Source: Firmicutes bacterium UBA3936
GTDB lineage: Bacteria > Bacillota > Dethiobacteria > Dethiobacterales > Dethiobacteraceae
Reading direction: 5' to 3'
Length of the DNA: 5,401 bases
Assembly (NCBI GenBank): GCA_002385745.1
Contig: DGEC01000048.1
Location: forward strand, 1-5,401
In this document: positions 1-5,393 of the stretch, one piece after another
How positions within the stretch are numbered: position 1 is the stretch's first letter
How the letters are laid out: the number at the start of each line of letters is the position of its first letter
Made by a program: the position numbers and the translations under genes
Notes under the pieces: generated by a model
The model's database searches: none
What the model saw: the letters and a program-made list of their open reading frames with translations, nothing else
Told to the model about the DNA's origin: nothing

Positions 1-26
1 GCCGCAAAATGTACAACTTTTCGGCA
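1..26. repeat. Imperfect inverted repeat upstream of the glycyl radical enzyme; possible operator
   Basis: GCCG (1-4) pairs with CGGC (22-25). If C5 is bulged, AAAA (6-9) continues the pairing with TTTT (18-21), leaving TGTACAAC as the loop. The interior holds the palindromic word TGTACA (10-15). No T-run follows on the plus strand, so it does not look like a terminator for this strand. A similar arrangement (GCCGCA, ATGTACA, CGGCA) recurs at 5195-5222 upstream of the methyltransferase operon, which makes a regulator site possible. It sits at the window edge, so it could also be the tail of something upstream. Confidence 0.3.
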
Positions 27-32
27 TGATGC

Positions 33-62
33 TATACACAACTGCAGCAGATATATTATAAT
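33..62 (+). promoter_or_regulatory. Candidate sigma-70/SigA promoter for the glycyl radical enzyme
   Basis: A perfect -10 hexamer TATAAT lies at 57-62. The best -35 candidate is TATACA at 33-38 (four of six matches to TTGACA) with an 18-nt spacer. Transcription would start near 69, giving a leader of about 70 nt. The region is very AT-rich, so chance -10 matches are likely and the -35 is weak. I see no sigma-54 -24/-12 pattern. The promoter lies just downstream of the inverted repeat at 1-26. Confidence 0.4.
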
Positions 63-123
63 AACAATAATAACAGCAAATGCGCAATGGCGTAATTCCA
101 AAAAAGGGCGAAGAATATTCATG

Positions 124-130
124 AAAGGAG
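124..130 (+). promoter_or_regulatory. Ribosome binding site that decides the start of the glycyl radical enzyme
   Basis: AAAGGAG at 124-130 is the only good Shine-Dalgarno match before the coding region. It lies 8 nt before ATG 139 and 5 nt before ATG 136. It falls inside the reading frame of the upstream ATG at 121, which itself is preceded only by a poor purine-rich stretch (AAAAGGGCGAAG) placed further away. Translation therefore most likely starts at 139 or 136 rather than 121. Confidence 0.7.
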
Positions 131-138
131 AGCAGATG

Positions 139-2586
139 ATGTACAAATTCAGGTCGGTAACTGACCGCATGAAGCAAATCCGGCAGCAGATTCGCAACAG
201 GGTTATTCAGTACGATGCAGAAAGGGCTCTTATTATCACTGAGTCCTACAAAAAAAATGAAAATGTTGTGCCCATTATAAAAATCCCGCTGGCCACCTAT
301 GATATCTGTTCAAAGATGACCGTCCGGGTTGAGGATAATGAAATTTTTGTCGGCAATTTGGGGAAGCATTTCCTCGGCTCTTGCATCTACCCGGAATGGA
401 AAAACGGAGAATGGATTCTCGATGTGATCGAAAAGGGAGAATGGACCCTGCGGGAAGACGGACTGTATCACAATCCTGACGATGAGGAAATCAGGCTCTG
501 CATCGCACCGGAAGATGTGGAAGCCCTGGCTTCCATCAGGGAATACTGGCGGGGAAGGACAATAGGAGAAACGGCTGAAGCCTGGCAGCCGGACGGCTAT
601 GAAGAATTCGTAAAGCTGCAGGCCTCCAGCTACGGCATTATGCCCATCATGATGATCCCTACCGGCCATCTCACACCGGGCTATGAAAAAATAATTAATG
701 TCGGCTACGGCGCCATCCGCAAGCAGGCCCAGGATTGGATAGACGCCCACAAAGGCAATCTGATGGGGGAGGATATGGATAAATACATGTTCTACAAATC
801 TGCAGTGATTGCCTGTGACGCGGCCTCCATTATGATTAAGCGGTACGGCGAAGCCTGTCTGGCAAAGGCAAGAACCTGCCACGATGAAGAACGGAAAGCG
901 GAGCTGGAAATGATGGGCGAAGGGCTGCTGTGGATTTCCGAAAAGCCTGCCCGCACTTTCTGGGAAGCCTGCCAGGCAGTTTTGATGTACAGGCTTTTCC
1001 TGGCTATGGATGCTCCCCACCCGGCCATAGCTCTCGGCCGCTTTGACCAGTATACCTGGCCGTTTTTGAGGGCAGACCTCGAAGCCGGCCGCCTTACCCT
1101 GGACAAGGCCCAGGAGATTGTGGATGCCTTTTTCCTGAAAGCCAACTGTTTTTATACCGGAGGTCCCGGGAGGCTCGTGGAAACTACCGGAGTTGGCAAT
1201 ACCTACCAGCATACCACTATTGGAGGAGTTGCCCCTGATACCGGTGAAGACGCCACCAACCTGGTAACATATATGGTTCTGGAAACTATGGGACGTCTCA
1301 TGCTTCATGACCCGACTATTTCCCTGCGTATAAACAAAAACACTCCCGACGAACTCTGGGATTGTGCCATTGAGACCAGCAAACTGGTCGGCGGGCTGCC
1401 CCTTTTCCAAAACGACGAAGTTATCATCCCCAGCCTTGTAAAGGAATTGGACTTTGGACTCAGGGACGCCCGCGATTACAGCCTCATTGGCTGCCAGGAA
1501 ATCGTCGGCTCCGGAAATGACTATCCGTCCGGCAACGGCATGCATGCCCCCCATGCCAGCATCCATTACGGAGTAGTGCTTGTCATGGCCCTTAATAACG
1601 GGATAAATCCCTTTAACGGCCAGCAGGCAGAGTTGAAAACAGGCTATCTCTACGAAATGAAGTCTTTTGAAGAAGTAAAAGCCGCATTCCGGGCCATGTG
1701 CGAATACATTCATAATTGGCATGTAACAATGAATAATTACACCGAATATCTGACAATGTATCATGCACCCCACGCATCACTGTCCATCTCCATAGAAGGC
1801 TGCATGGAATCAGGCAAGGATTGCGTCTGCGGCGGGGCAAAATACAACTCCTACGGCGGTACGGCCACGGGTCTGGCAACGATAGCCGATTCTCTGACCA
1901 CCATTAAATACATGGTTTTTGACAAAAAGCTCTGTACAGCCAAAGAACTTTATGATGCCGTCATGGCCAACTGGGAAGGTCATGAAATACTGCGGCAGCG
2001 GATTTTAAACGAGGTACCCCATTTCGGCAACGGCGACCCCTATGCCGATGAGCAGATGAAATGGGTCTGTGACCTCTACTATGAACTATGCCGCCAGTGC
2101 TACAGCACCAGATCCAAGGTCTACAAGGCAGGCCTCTACGGAGCGGCGGACCACATTGCTCAGGGCTATCATACCTGGGCTACCCCCGACGGTAGGAAAA
2201 CGGGAGAACCCCTGGCAGACGCCGCTTCTCCGGCCCAGGGCAGGGACAAAAACGGACCGACCGCGGTATTCAACTCGTCTCTCTGCTATGACCAAACCCG
2301 CTACATGGACGGTATTGCTCTCAATCTTCGCATTCACCCGGCAGCAGTCAACACTGAAGAGGCTAAAGCCGCACTGCGCGATATGACAAAGGCTTATTTT
2401 GAAGACGGCGGCATGGAAGTACAGTATAATATTGTCAGCGCCGATGTGATGAGAGCCGCTCAGAAAGACCCGGACAGCTACCGCGACCTGGTGGTCCGGA
2501 TTGCCGGGTACTCGGCTTATTTCGTCGAGCTAAATGAAGACCTGCAAAACGATATTATCAGAAGAACAGAAAACTTTCTTGGATAG
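139..2586 (+). CDS. Glycyl radical enzyme (pyruvate formate-lyase superfamily), GCQE type, substrate unknown
   Basis: A complete cytoplasmic enzyme of 815 aa, counted from ATG 139; starts at 136 or 121 would add 1 or 6 residues. Length is typical of the family (about 760-900). The PFL-like barrel covers roughly residues 1-690 and the glycyl-radical domain the rest. The thiyl-radical motif GCQE places Cys452 (codon 1492-1494) two residues before Glu454. The glycyl-radical motif RIAGYSAYF places the radical at Gly790 (codon 2506-2508). Other family landmarks are GCMESGKD with GGAKYN (about 554-570), PHFGNGDPYAD and KNGPTAVFNS (about 704-713). Cys-x-Glu is known from choline lyase, glycerol and hydroxyproline dehydratases, isethionate lyase and arylacetate decarboxylases. 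True PFL has Cys-Cys instead, and alkyl/benzylsuccinate synthases lack the Glu. So I infer an eliminating lyase, dehydratase or decarboxylase, not formate-lyase. A radical-SAM activase is required and is not in the window. Extra cysteines (555, 562, 564) sit in the usually cysteine-poor GCIEKGKD-like segment. Family certain; reaction unassigned. Confidence 0.93.
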   Translation: MYKFRSVTDRMKQIRQQIRNRVIQYDAERALIITESYKKNENVVPIIKIPLATYDICSKMTVRVEDNEIFVGNLGKHFLGSCIYPEWKNGEWILDVIEKGEWTLREDGLYHNPDDEEIRLCIAPEDVEALASIREYWRGRTIGETAEAWQPDGYEEFVKLQASSYGIMPIMMIPTGHLTPGYEKIINVGYGAIRKQAQDWIDAHKGNLMGEDMDKYMFYKSAVIACDAASIMIKRYGEACLAKARTCHDEERKAELEMMGEGLLWISEKPARTFWEACQAVLMYRLFLAMDAPHPAIALGRFDQYTWPFLRADLEAGRLTLDKAQEIVDAFFLKANCFYTGGPGRLVETTGVGNTYQHTTIGGVAPDTGEDATNLVTYMVLETMGRLMLHDPTISLRINKNTPDELWDCAIETSKLVGGLPLFQNDEVIIPSLVKELDFGLRDARDYSLIGCQEIVGSGNDYPSGNGMHAPHASIHYGVVLVMALNNGINPFNGQQAELKTGYLYEMKSFEEVKAAFRAMCEYIHNWHVTMNNYTEYLTMYHAPHASLSISIEGCMESGKDCVCGGAKYNSYGGTATGLATIADSLTTIKYMVFDKKLCTAKELYDAVMANWEGHEILRQRILNEVPHFGNGDPYADEQMKWVCDLYYELCRQCYSTRSKVYKAGLYGAADHIAQGYHTWATPDGRKTGEPLADAASPAQGRDKNGPTAVFNSSLCYDQTRYMDGIALNLRIHPAAVNTEEAKAALRDMTKAYFEDGGMEVQYNIVSADVMRAAQKDPDSYRDLVVRIAGYSAYFVELNEDLQNDIIRRTENFLG

Positions 2587-2608
2587 ACAAGCAAACGGCA
2601 AGCAAAGA

Positions 2609-2646
2609 AAAAGGACCTGAAAGGCTTTTGCCTTTCAGGTCCTTTT
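2609..2646. terminator. Bidirectional Rho-independent terminator between convergent units
   Basis: A perfect 17-bp stem (2609-2625 with 2630-2646) closes a TTTT loop. On the plus strand the 3' arm ends in CCTTTT followed by CCCTT. On the minus strand the 3' arm runs into TTTTTCTTTG. It begins 22 nt after the stop of the glycyl radical enzyme and lies 10 nt past the stop of the corrinoid-protein gene, so it can end both transcripts. The minus-strand T-tract is the stronger of the two. Confidence 0.9.
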
Positions 2647-2656
2647 CCCTTATAAA

Positions 2657-3289
2657 TTAACCTTTAACTAATTCCTTAACTTTAACGGCAGCTGCGCCGG
2701 CATCACGGGCATAGGCATCGGCACCGATTTCATCGGCAAACTCCTGGGTAATGGGAGCTCCGCCGACAATGATTTTGAAGCCTGTCAGGCCGCTTTCCCT
2801 GATCGCCTTGACCGTATCCCTCATTGCCGGCATTGTTGTTGTCAGCAGGGCTGAAAGGGCAACAATGTTAACATCGGGATTGGCTCTGATTGTTTCAACA
2901 AATTTCTCGGCAGGCACGTCCACACCCAAGTCAATCATTTCAAAACCTGCACTTTCTATCATCAGAGCAACAAGATTTTTGCCGATATCGTGAAGGTCTC
3001 CGGCAACAGTACCGATAATGCACTTACCCAAAGCCGGTGCACCTTCGCCGGCCAGCTCCGGCTTCAAAACTTCAACGCCCTTCTGCATGGCTTTTCCGGC
3101 AATAAGCATTTCCGGAACAAAAATTTCCCCCGCAGAAAACTTGTCCCCGACAACTTCCATAGCATCAATCATGACGGCAAGAATCTCGTTGGCTTTATGC
3201 CCCGCGTCCAATGCCTCCTGGACCAGATCGCCCACGACTTTCGTCTTCCCTGCTTCCACAGCAGCTTTTACAGCTTCCAGTTTTGACAT
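2657..3289 (-). CDS. Methyltransferase cognate corrinoid protein (MtaC/MtbC/MtvC family)
   Basis: A 210-aa soluble methyl carrier holding a cobamide cofactor; it shuttles the methyl group between the substrate methyltransferase and the tetrahydrofolate-linked one. The N-terminal helical cap domain (about 1-88) contains GEIFVPEMLIAGKAM. The Rossmann-like B12 domain (about 89-210) has the base-off/His-on signature DLHDIG, with Asp98, His100 (lower cobalt ligand) and Gly103. It also has SALLTTTM (146-153) and VGGAPIT (175-181), which contact the nucleotide tail in this family. Length matches the stand-alone family (about 210-220). The start is ATG with AAAGGAGG (3298-3305) at 8-nt spacing. It is the last gene of a three-gene operon, 33 nt behind the UroD-type methyltransferase, and ends just before the shared terminator. 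Family certain; the methyl donor cannot be read from this protein. Confidence 0.95.
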   Translation of the reverse strand: MSKLEAVKAAVEAGKTKVVGDLVQEALDAGHKANEILAVMIDAMEVVGDKFSAGEIFVPEMLIAGKAMQKGVEVLKPELAGEGAPALGKCIIGTVAGDLHDIGKNLVALMIESAGFEMIDLGVDVPAEKFVETIRANPDVNIVALSALLTTTMPAMRDTVKAIRESGLTGFKIIVGGAPITQEFADEIGADAYARDAGAAAVKVKELVKG

Positions 3290-3322
3290 TGTATTTTCCT
3301 CCTTTTCTACTTTCCGGTTTAT

Positions 3323-4318
3323 TTATTTAAACATTTCTTTGCTCATGCGGTCAATCTCTTCAGATACCGTCTCATAGACCCCGGGATATACGCTCATCGG
3401 CAACCCCATGGTTGTGGAAGGAATAAAGTATTTTGTCCCACACCTTCTGCATGCCTCTTCAACGACTTTGCGAATTTCTTCCCTTGACCAGCCTTCTTTA
3501 TCTACTAAACCGTTGTCTATTTCACCCATGAAGGTAATTTTCTCGCCGTATTTTTCAATCAGTTCCGGTGTGTTGTTGGTTGACAGGCAGCCCTGCCAGA
3601 TATCAATGCCCATTTCAATCATGTAGGGCACCAGGTTTGCCGCGTAGGAATCACTGTGGTGCACAATCAGCTCCACACCGTTTTCTTTATAGAAACCATA
3701 CAGCTTTTTATAAGCCGGGAGGAGAAACTCCTCAAACATGGCCGGGGACATGAAAGAAGAAATCTGGCTGCCCCAGTCGTCATGCTGAAGGATGCATTCG
3801 GGTTTGACATATTTGACTATTTGTGCGGCATACCTCAGCCTGTAATCGGTTATGTAGTCTATCAGCTCATGCATGGCCTCCGGCTCTTCGTAAAAGTTAA
3901 TCAGCGTATCGTCCATACCCATCAGATAATGCAGCTGTTCAAAGATGCCGGGAGCGCCAAAAACGGTAAGGAACTGCTCGTTGCGGTCAACCTGTGCCGC
4001 CATTGCCTTAATAAATTCCCAGTCTTTATCAGGAACTTCCGTGGGCGGGGCTTTGACAACCTCTTTCCACTTGGTAATATCTTTGAGGACTTTGTGTTCA
4101 TCGTCATGCACGGGAAAAGCACCGGGCACGTGCTCGGGAAAGACCATGGTTACACCCCAGCCGTTAACAATCGGGGGGCCGCCCTTTTCCGGCTGCGGGC
4201 CCGCAAGCTCCATCAGCGGATCACCAAAAACGAGACCGAAAGCCTCATACTGGTTAACAAATCTATCCGGTGTTCCTCCTCTGATAGTTTCTAACAAGTT
4301 CTCCCTTTTGGTTAACAC
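3323..4318 (-). CDS. UroD-fold corrinoid methyltransferase, probable substrate:corrinoid MT-I (MtvB-like)
   Basis: A 331-aa protein of the uroporphyrinogen decarboxylase (MtaA/MtbA/CmuA/MtvB) superfamily, predicted to demethylate a methylated substrate and load the methyl onto the corrinoid protein encoded next to it. Landmarks are KRENLLETIRGGTPDR at the N-terminus, QHDDWGS (178-184, typical of methyltransferase members), VHHSDSYAANLVPYM (219-233), WQGC (241-244), FMGEID (263-268) and a C-terminal PSTTMGLPMSVYPGVYE. MtaA/MtbA-type enzymes have a zinc-binding His-x-Cys; at that position this protein has His220-His221-Ser222-Asp223, arguing against a thiol (coenzyme M) methyl acceptor. In acetogens and Desulfitobacterium, UroD-type members act as MT-I on phenyl methyl ethers, so an O-demethylase is the leading guess; other methyl donors remain possible. 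It is not heme-pathway HemE, given the corrinoid partner and methyl-THF partner. It starts with GTG (SD AAAAAGGAGG, 7-nt spacing). It lies 41 nt after the MT-II gene and 33 nt before the corrinoid gene. Family confident, substrate unknown. Confidence 0.88.
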   Translation of the reverse strand: MLTKRENLLETIRGGTPDRFVNQYEAFGLVFGDPLMELAGPQPEKGGPPIVNGWGVTMVFPEHVPGAFPVHDDEHKVLKDITKWKEVVKAPPTEVPDKDWEFIKAMAAQVDRNEQFLTVFGAPGIFEQLHYLMGMDDTLINFYEEPEAMHELIDYITDYRLRYAAQIVKYVKPECILQHDDWGSQISSFMSPAMFEEFLLPAYKKLYGFYKENGVELIVHHSDSYAANLVPYMIEMGIDIWQGCLSTNNTPELIEKYGEKITFMGEIDNGLVDKEGWSREEIRKVVEEACRRCGTKYFIPSTTMGLPMSVYPGVYETVSEEIDRMSKEMFK

Positions 4319-4335
4319 ATTAACGCCTCCTTTTT
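4316..4335 (-). promoter_or_regulatory. Ribosome site with overlapping out-of-frame ATG and in-frame GTG start
   Basis: On the minus strand AAAAAGGAGG (4326-4335) is followed by CGTTAATGTG. The in-frame start for the UroD-type protein is GTG at 4318-4316 (7-nt spacing). An out-of-frame ATG begins 2 nt earlier at 4320 (5-nt spacing) and reads ATG TGT TAA, a two-codon dead end. No in-frame ATG exists near the conserved N-terminal LTKRENLLETIRGG, so GTG is the best start. Confidence 0.7.
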
Positions 4336-4359
4336 GCTTATTATTCTATATTGCAGGCC

Positions 4360-5160
4360 TTACTTCTTTTTGCCAAACAAGCCCCGCCGGTACGCCCCTA
4401 TATATTCCATGCAGTATTCATCCCTGCCCAAAAGGGCTTCCGTGGCATAGATCATCCCCATCAAGTCTTTGTTCAGCGGATCCAGAATAAGGCTGTCCAT
4501 ACCGGCATCAATGGCCAGGACGGCAAAGGCCTGGTTAACCAATCTGCGTTCAGGCAGGTTAAAAGATATATTGCTTATAGCTCCTGTCACATGGATTGTC
4601 GGATACTGCCTCTTGATCTCCCTTATTACTTCGACAATCATATTTATACCGTCTTCGGAGGTGCAGAGCATCTCGACCAGCGGGTCAATATGCAGGCGGG
4701 AAGGATCAATATTATACTCCTTGGCCCGCTTCATAATTTCTGCAAACACCTCCAGGCGTTTTTCCGCACTTTTCGGTATTCCCGTATCATCACACAGGAG
4801 TGCCGCGCATTCCCACTCTGTATCTGCAATTACAGGGAAAACCACATCAATTTTGTCGCCTTCCATGGAAACAGAGTTTACCAGTCCGGGACGCTTGCAA
4901 AATTTTAATGCTTCAGCGCACACACGGGCACTGGGGCTGTCAACGGCAATGGGTGTATCCGTAACTTCCTGCACCAGGTTGATCAACCACTCCATTGTCT
5001 CCAGTTCACCTTCTTCAACAGAAGCACAGACGTCTATATAGTCAACTCCTGCTTCCGACTGTGCTATAGCCAGATTCTTAATAAAATCTTCGTCTTTTGC
5101 TGCAATTGCTTTACCGACAGATGGAATTGATCCATTAATTTTTTCACCGATAATAATCAC
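4360..5160 (-). CDS. Methyltetrahydrofolate:corrinoid methyltransferase (MT-II; MtvA/MtgA/AcsE-like pterin-binding protein)
   Basis: A 266-aa cytoplasmic TIM-barrel protein of the pterin-binding (DHPS/MeTr) family. It transfers a methyl group between a corrinoid protein and tetrahydrofolate; here it most likely moves methyl from the corrinoid protein to THF, making 5-methyl-THF. Visible motifs are IIIGEKING at the N-terminus, DVCAS (43-47), AVDSPS with Asp74, NSVSMEG with Asn95, CDDTGIP (123-129), HIDPL with Asp159, SNISFNLPERRLVNQAF with Asn197, and LILDPLN (224-230). Asp74, Asn95, Asp159 and Asn197 match the spacing of the pterin-contacting residues of the Moorella AcsE methyltransferase from memory. 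Length matches the single-domain family (about 260-270). The start is GTG with GGAGGT (5169-5174) at 8-nt spacing. It is the first gene of the operon, 41 nt ahead of the UroD-type gene. A housekeeping AcsE would normally sit with acetyl-CoA synthase genes; the neighbours here favour a substrate-demethylation role. Confidence 0.92.
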   Translation of the reverse strand: MIIIGEKINGSIPSVGKAIAAKDEDFIKNLAIAQSEAGVDYIDVCASVEEGELETMEWLINLVQEVTDTPIAVDSPSARVCAEALKFCKRPGLVNSVSMEGDKIDVVFPVIADTEWECAALLCDDTGIPKSAEKRLEVFAEIMKRAKEYNIDPSRLHIDPLVEMLCTSEDGINMIVEVIREIKRQYPTIHVTGAISNISFNLPERRLVNQAFAVLAIDAGMDSLILDPLNKDLMGMIYATEALLGRDEYCMEYIGAYRRGLFGKKK

Positions 5161-5194
5161 TGTTACCTACCTCCATACAATTTAATTATAGTAT

Positions 5195-5222
5195 GCCGCA
5201 TCCTGCTGCTATGTACACGGCA
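5195..5222. repeat. GCCG/CGGC-flanked element with TGTACA; possible operator upstream of the methyltransferase operon
   Basis: GCCG (5195-5198) and CGGC (5218-5221) are inverted with respect to each other and enclose ATGTACA (5211-5217), whose TGTACA core is palindromic. The words GCCGCA, ATGTACA and CGGCA occur in the same order at 1-26 upstream of the glycyl radical enzyme, with different internal spacing. It lies 35 nt upstream of the MT-II start, between that start and the candidate promoter at 5239-5268, in the divergent intergenic region. Its function is inferred only. Confidence 0.3.
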
Positions 5223-5236
5223 AATAACCCCTCTTT

Positions 5237-5273
5237 GCATTATAAGGCATTATTCGCTTTGCGGGCAATTATT
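5237..5273. repeat. Cluster of GCA(A)TTATW direct repeats in the divergent intergenic region
   Basis: GCATTATA (5237-5244) and GCATTATT (5247-5254) are spaced 10 bp apart, one helical turn. A related GCAATTATT follows at 5265-5273. CTTTGC also occurs twice (5233-5238 and 5257-5262), 24 bp apart. The repeats overlap the candidate minus-strand promoter, so they could be binding sites for a regulator, but in AT-rich DNA chance similarity is possible. Confidence 0.25.
5239..5268 (-). promoter_or_regulatory. Candidate promoter for the methyltransferase operon
   Basis: On the minus strand TTGCCC (5263-5268; four of six matches to TTGACA) is followed after 18 nt by a perfect TATAAT (5239-5244). Transcription would start near 5232, giving a leader of about 70 nt before the GTG at 5160. 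A second minus-strand TATAAT at 5185-5190 lacks a recognisable -35 and would leave the ribosome site almost at the 5' end, so it is less likely. Confidence 0.4.
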
Positions 5274-5335
5274 CCCTGCCTCTGCAAAACTTTGATGTAA
5301 AAAATTAATTATACTTCTAAAGTTCTTCCGTATGC

Positions 5336-5350
5336 TATAATACTTATAAT
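5336..5350 (+). promoter_or_regulatory. Candidate -10 elements for the plus-strand gene starting at 5394
   Basis: Two perfect TATAAT hexamers occur on the plus strand at 5336-5341 and 5345-5350. Neither has a convincing -35; TTCTTC at 5323-5328 lies 16 nt before the second. A start from the second box would fall near 5357, immediately before the palindrome at 5359-5374. This suggests a repressible or activator-dependent promoter. Confidence 0.35.
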
Positions 5351-5358
5351 ACTTTATC

Positions 5359-5374
5359 TTGCAATTAATCGCAA
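5359..5374. promoter_or_regulatory. 16-bp imperfect palindrome, possible operator
   Basis: TTGCAATTAATCGCAA matches its own reverse complement at 14 of 16 positions (one mismatched pair). It lies between the candidate -10 at 5345-5350 and the ribosome site at about 5379-5384, at the expected transcription start. This is a classic repressor-operator position. No matching regulator is visible in the window. Confidence 0.35.
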
Positions 5375-5393
5375 TAAAAAAGGATGTGAAACA

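Noticed and set aside
57..78. ATAATAACA-like short repeats as a microsatellite or iteron origin
   Set aside because: The stretch is short, irregular and overlaps a candidate -10 box; AT-rich promoter DNA explains it.
121..138. ATG at 121 as the start of the glycyl radical enzyme
   Set aside because: The only good ribosome site (124-130) lies inside this extension, so the extension is likely untranslated leader.
310..1773. A long open frame (487 codons) on the minus strand inside the glycyl radical enzyme gene
   Set aside because: It is fully antisense to a gene with clear family motifs throughout, has no ribosome site or recognisable domain, and its product looks like random low-conservation sequence.
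139..2586. Annotation of the glycyl radical enzyme as pyruvate formate-lyase or choline TMA-lyase
   Set aside because: The PFL Cys-Cys pair is absent. The GCQE context does not match the GCVEP form expected for choline lyase, and no microcompartment genes or N-terminal targeting extension are visible.
2609..2646. The strong hairpin as a mobile-element end or CRISPR repeat
   Set aside because: It occurs once, lies between two convergent stop codons and has T-rich flanks on both strands, which is what a bidirectional terminator looks like.
3656..4294. A 212-codon plus-strand open frame opposite the UroD-type gene, and similar ones at 3945-4490, 4351-4908 and 4469-5041
   Set aside because: They lie antisense to genes with strong motifs and good ribosome sites, and show no domain signatures or start signals of their own.
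3323..4318. Uroporphyrinogen decarboxylase (HemE) of heme synthesis
   Set aside because: The DDWGS segment, the corrinoid protein and methyl-THF methyltransferase neighbours, and the overall sequence fit the corrinoid methyltransferase branch of the fold.
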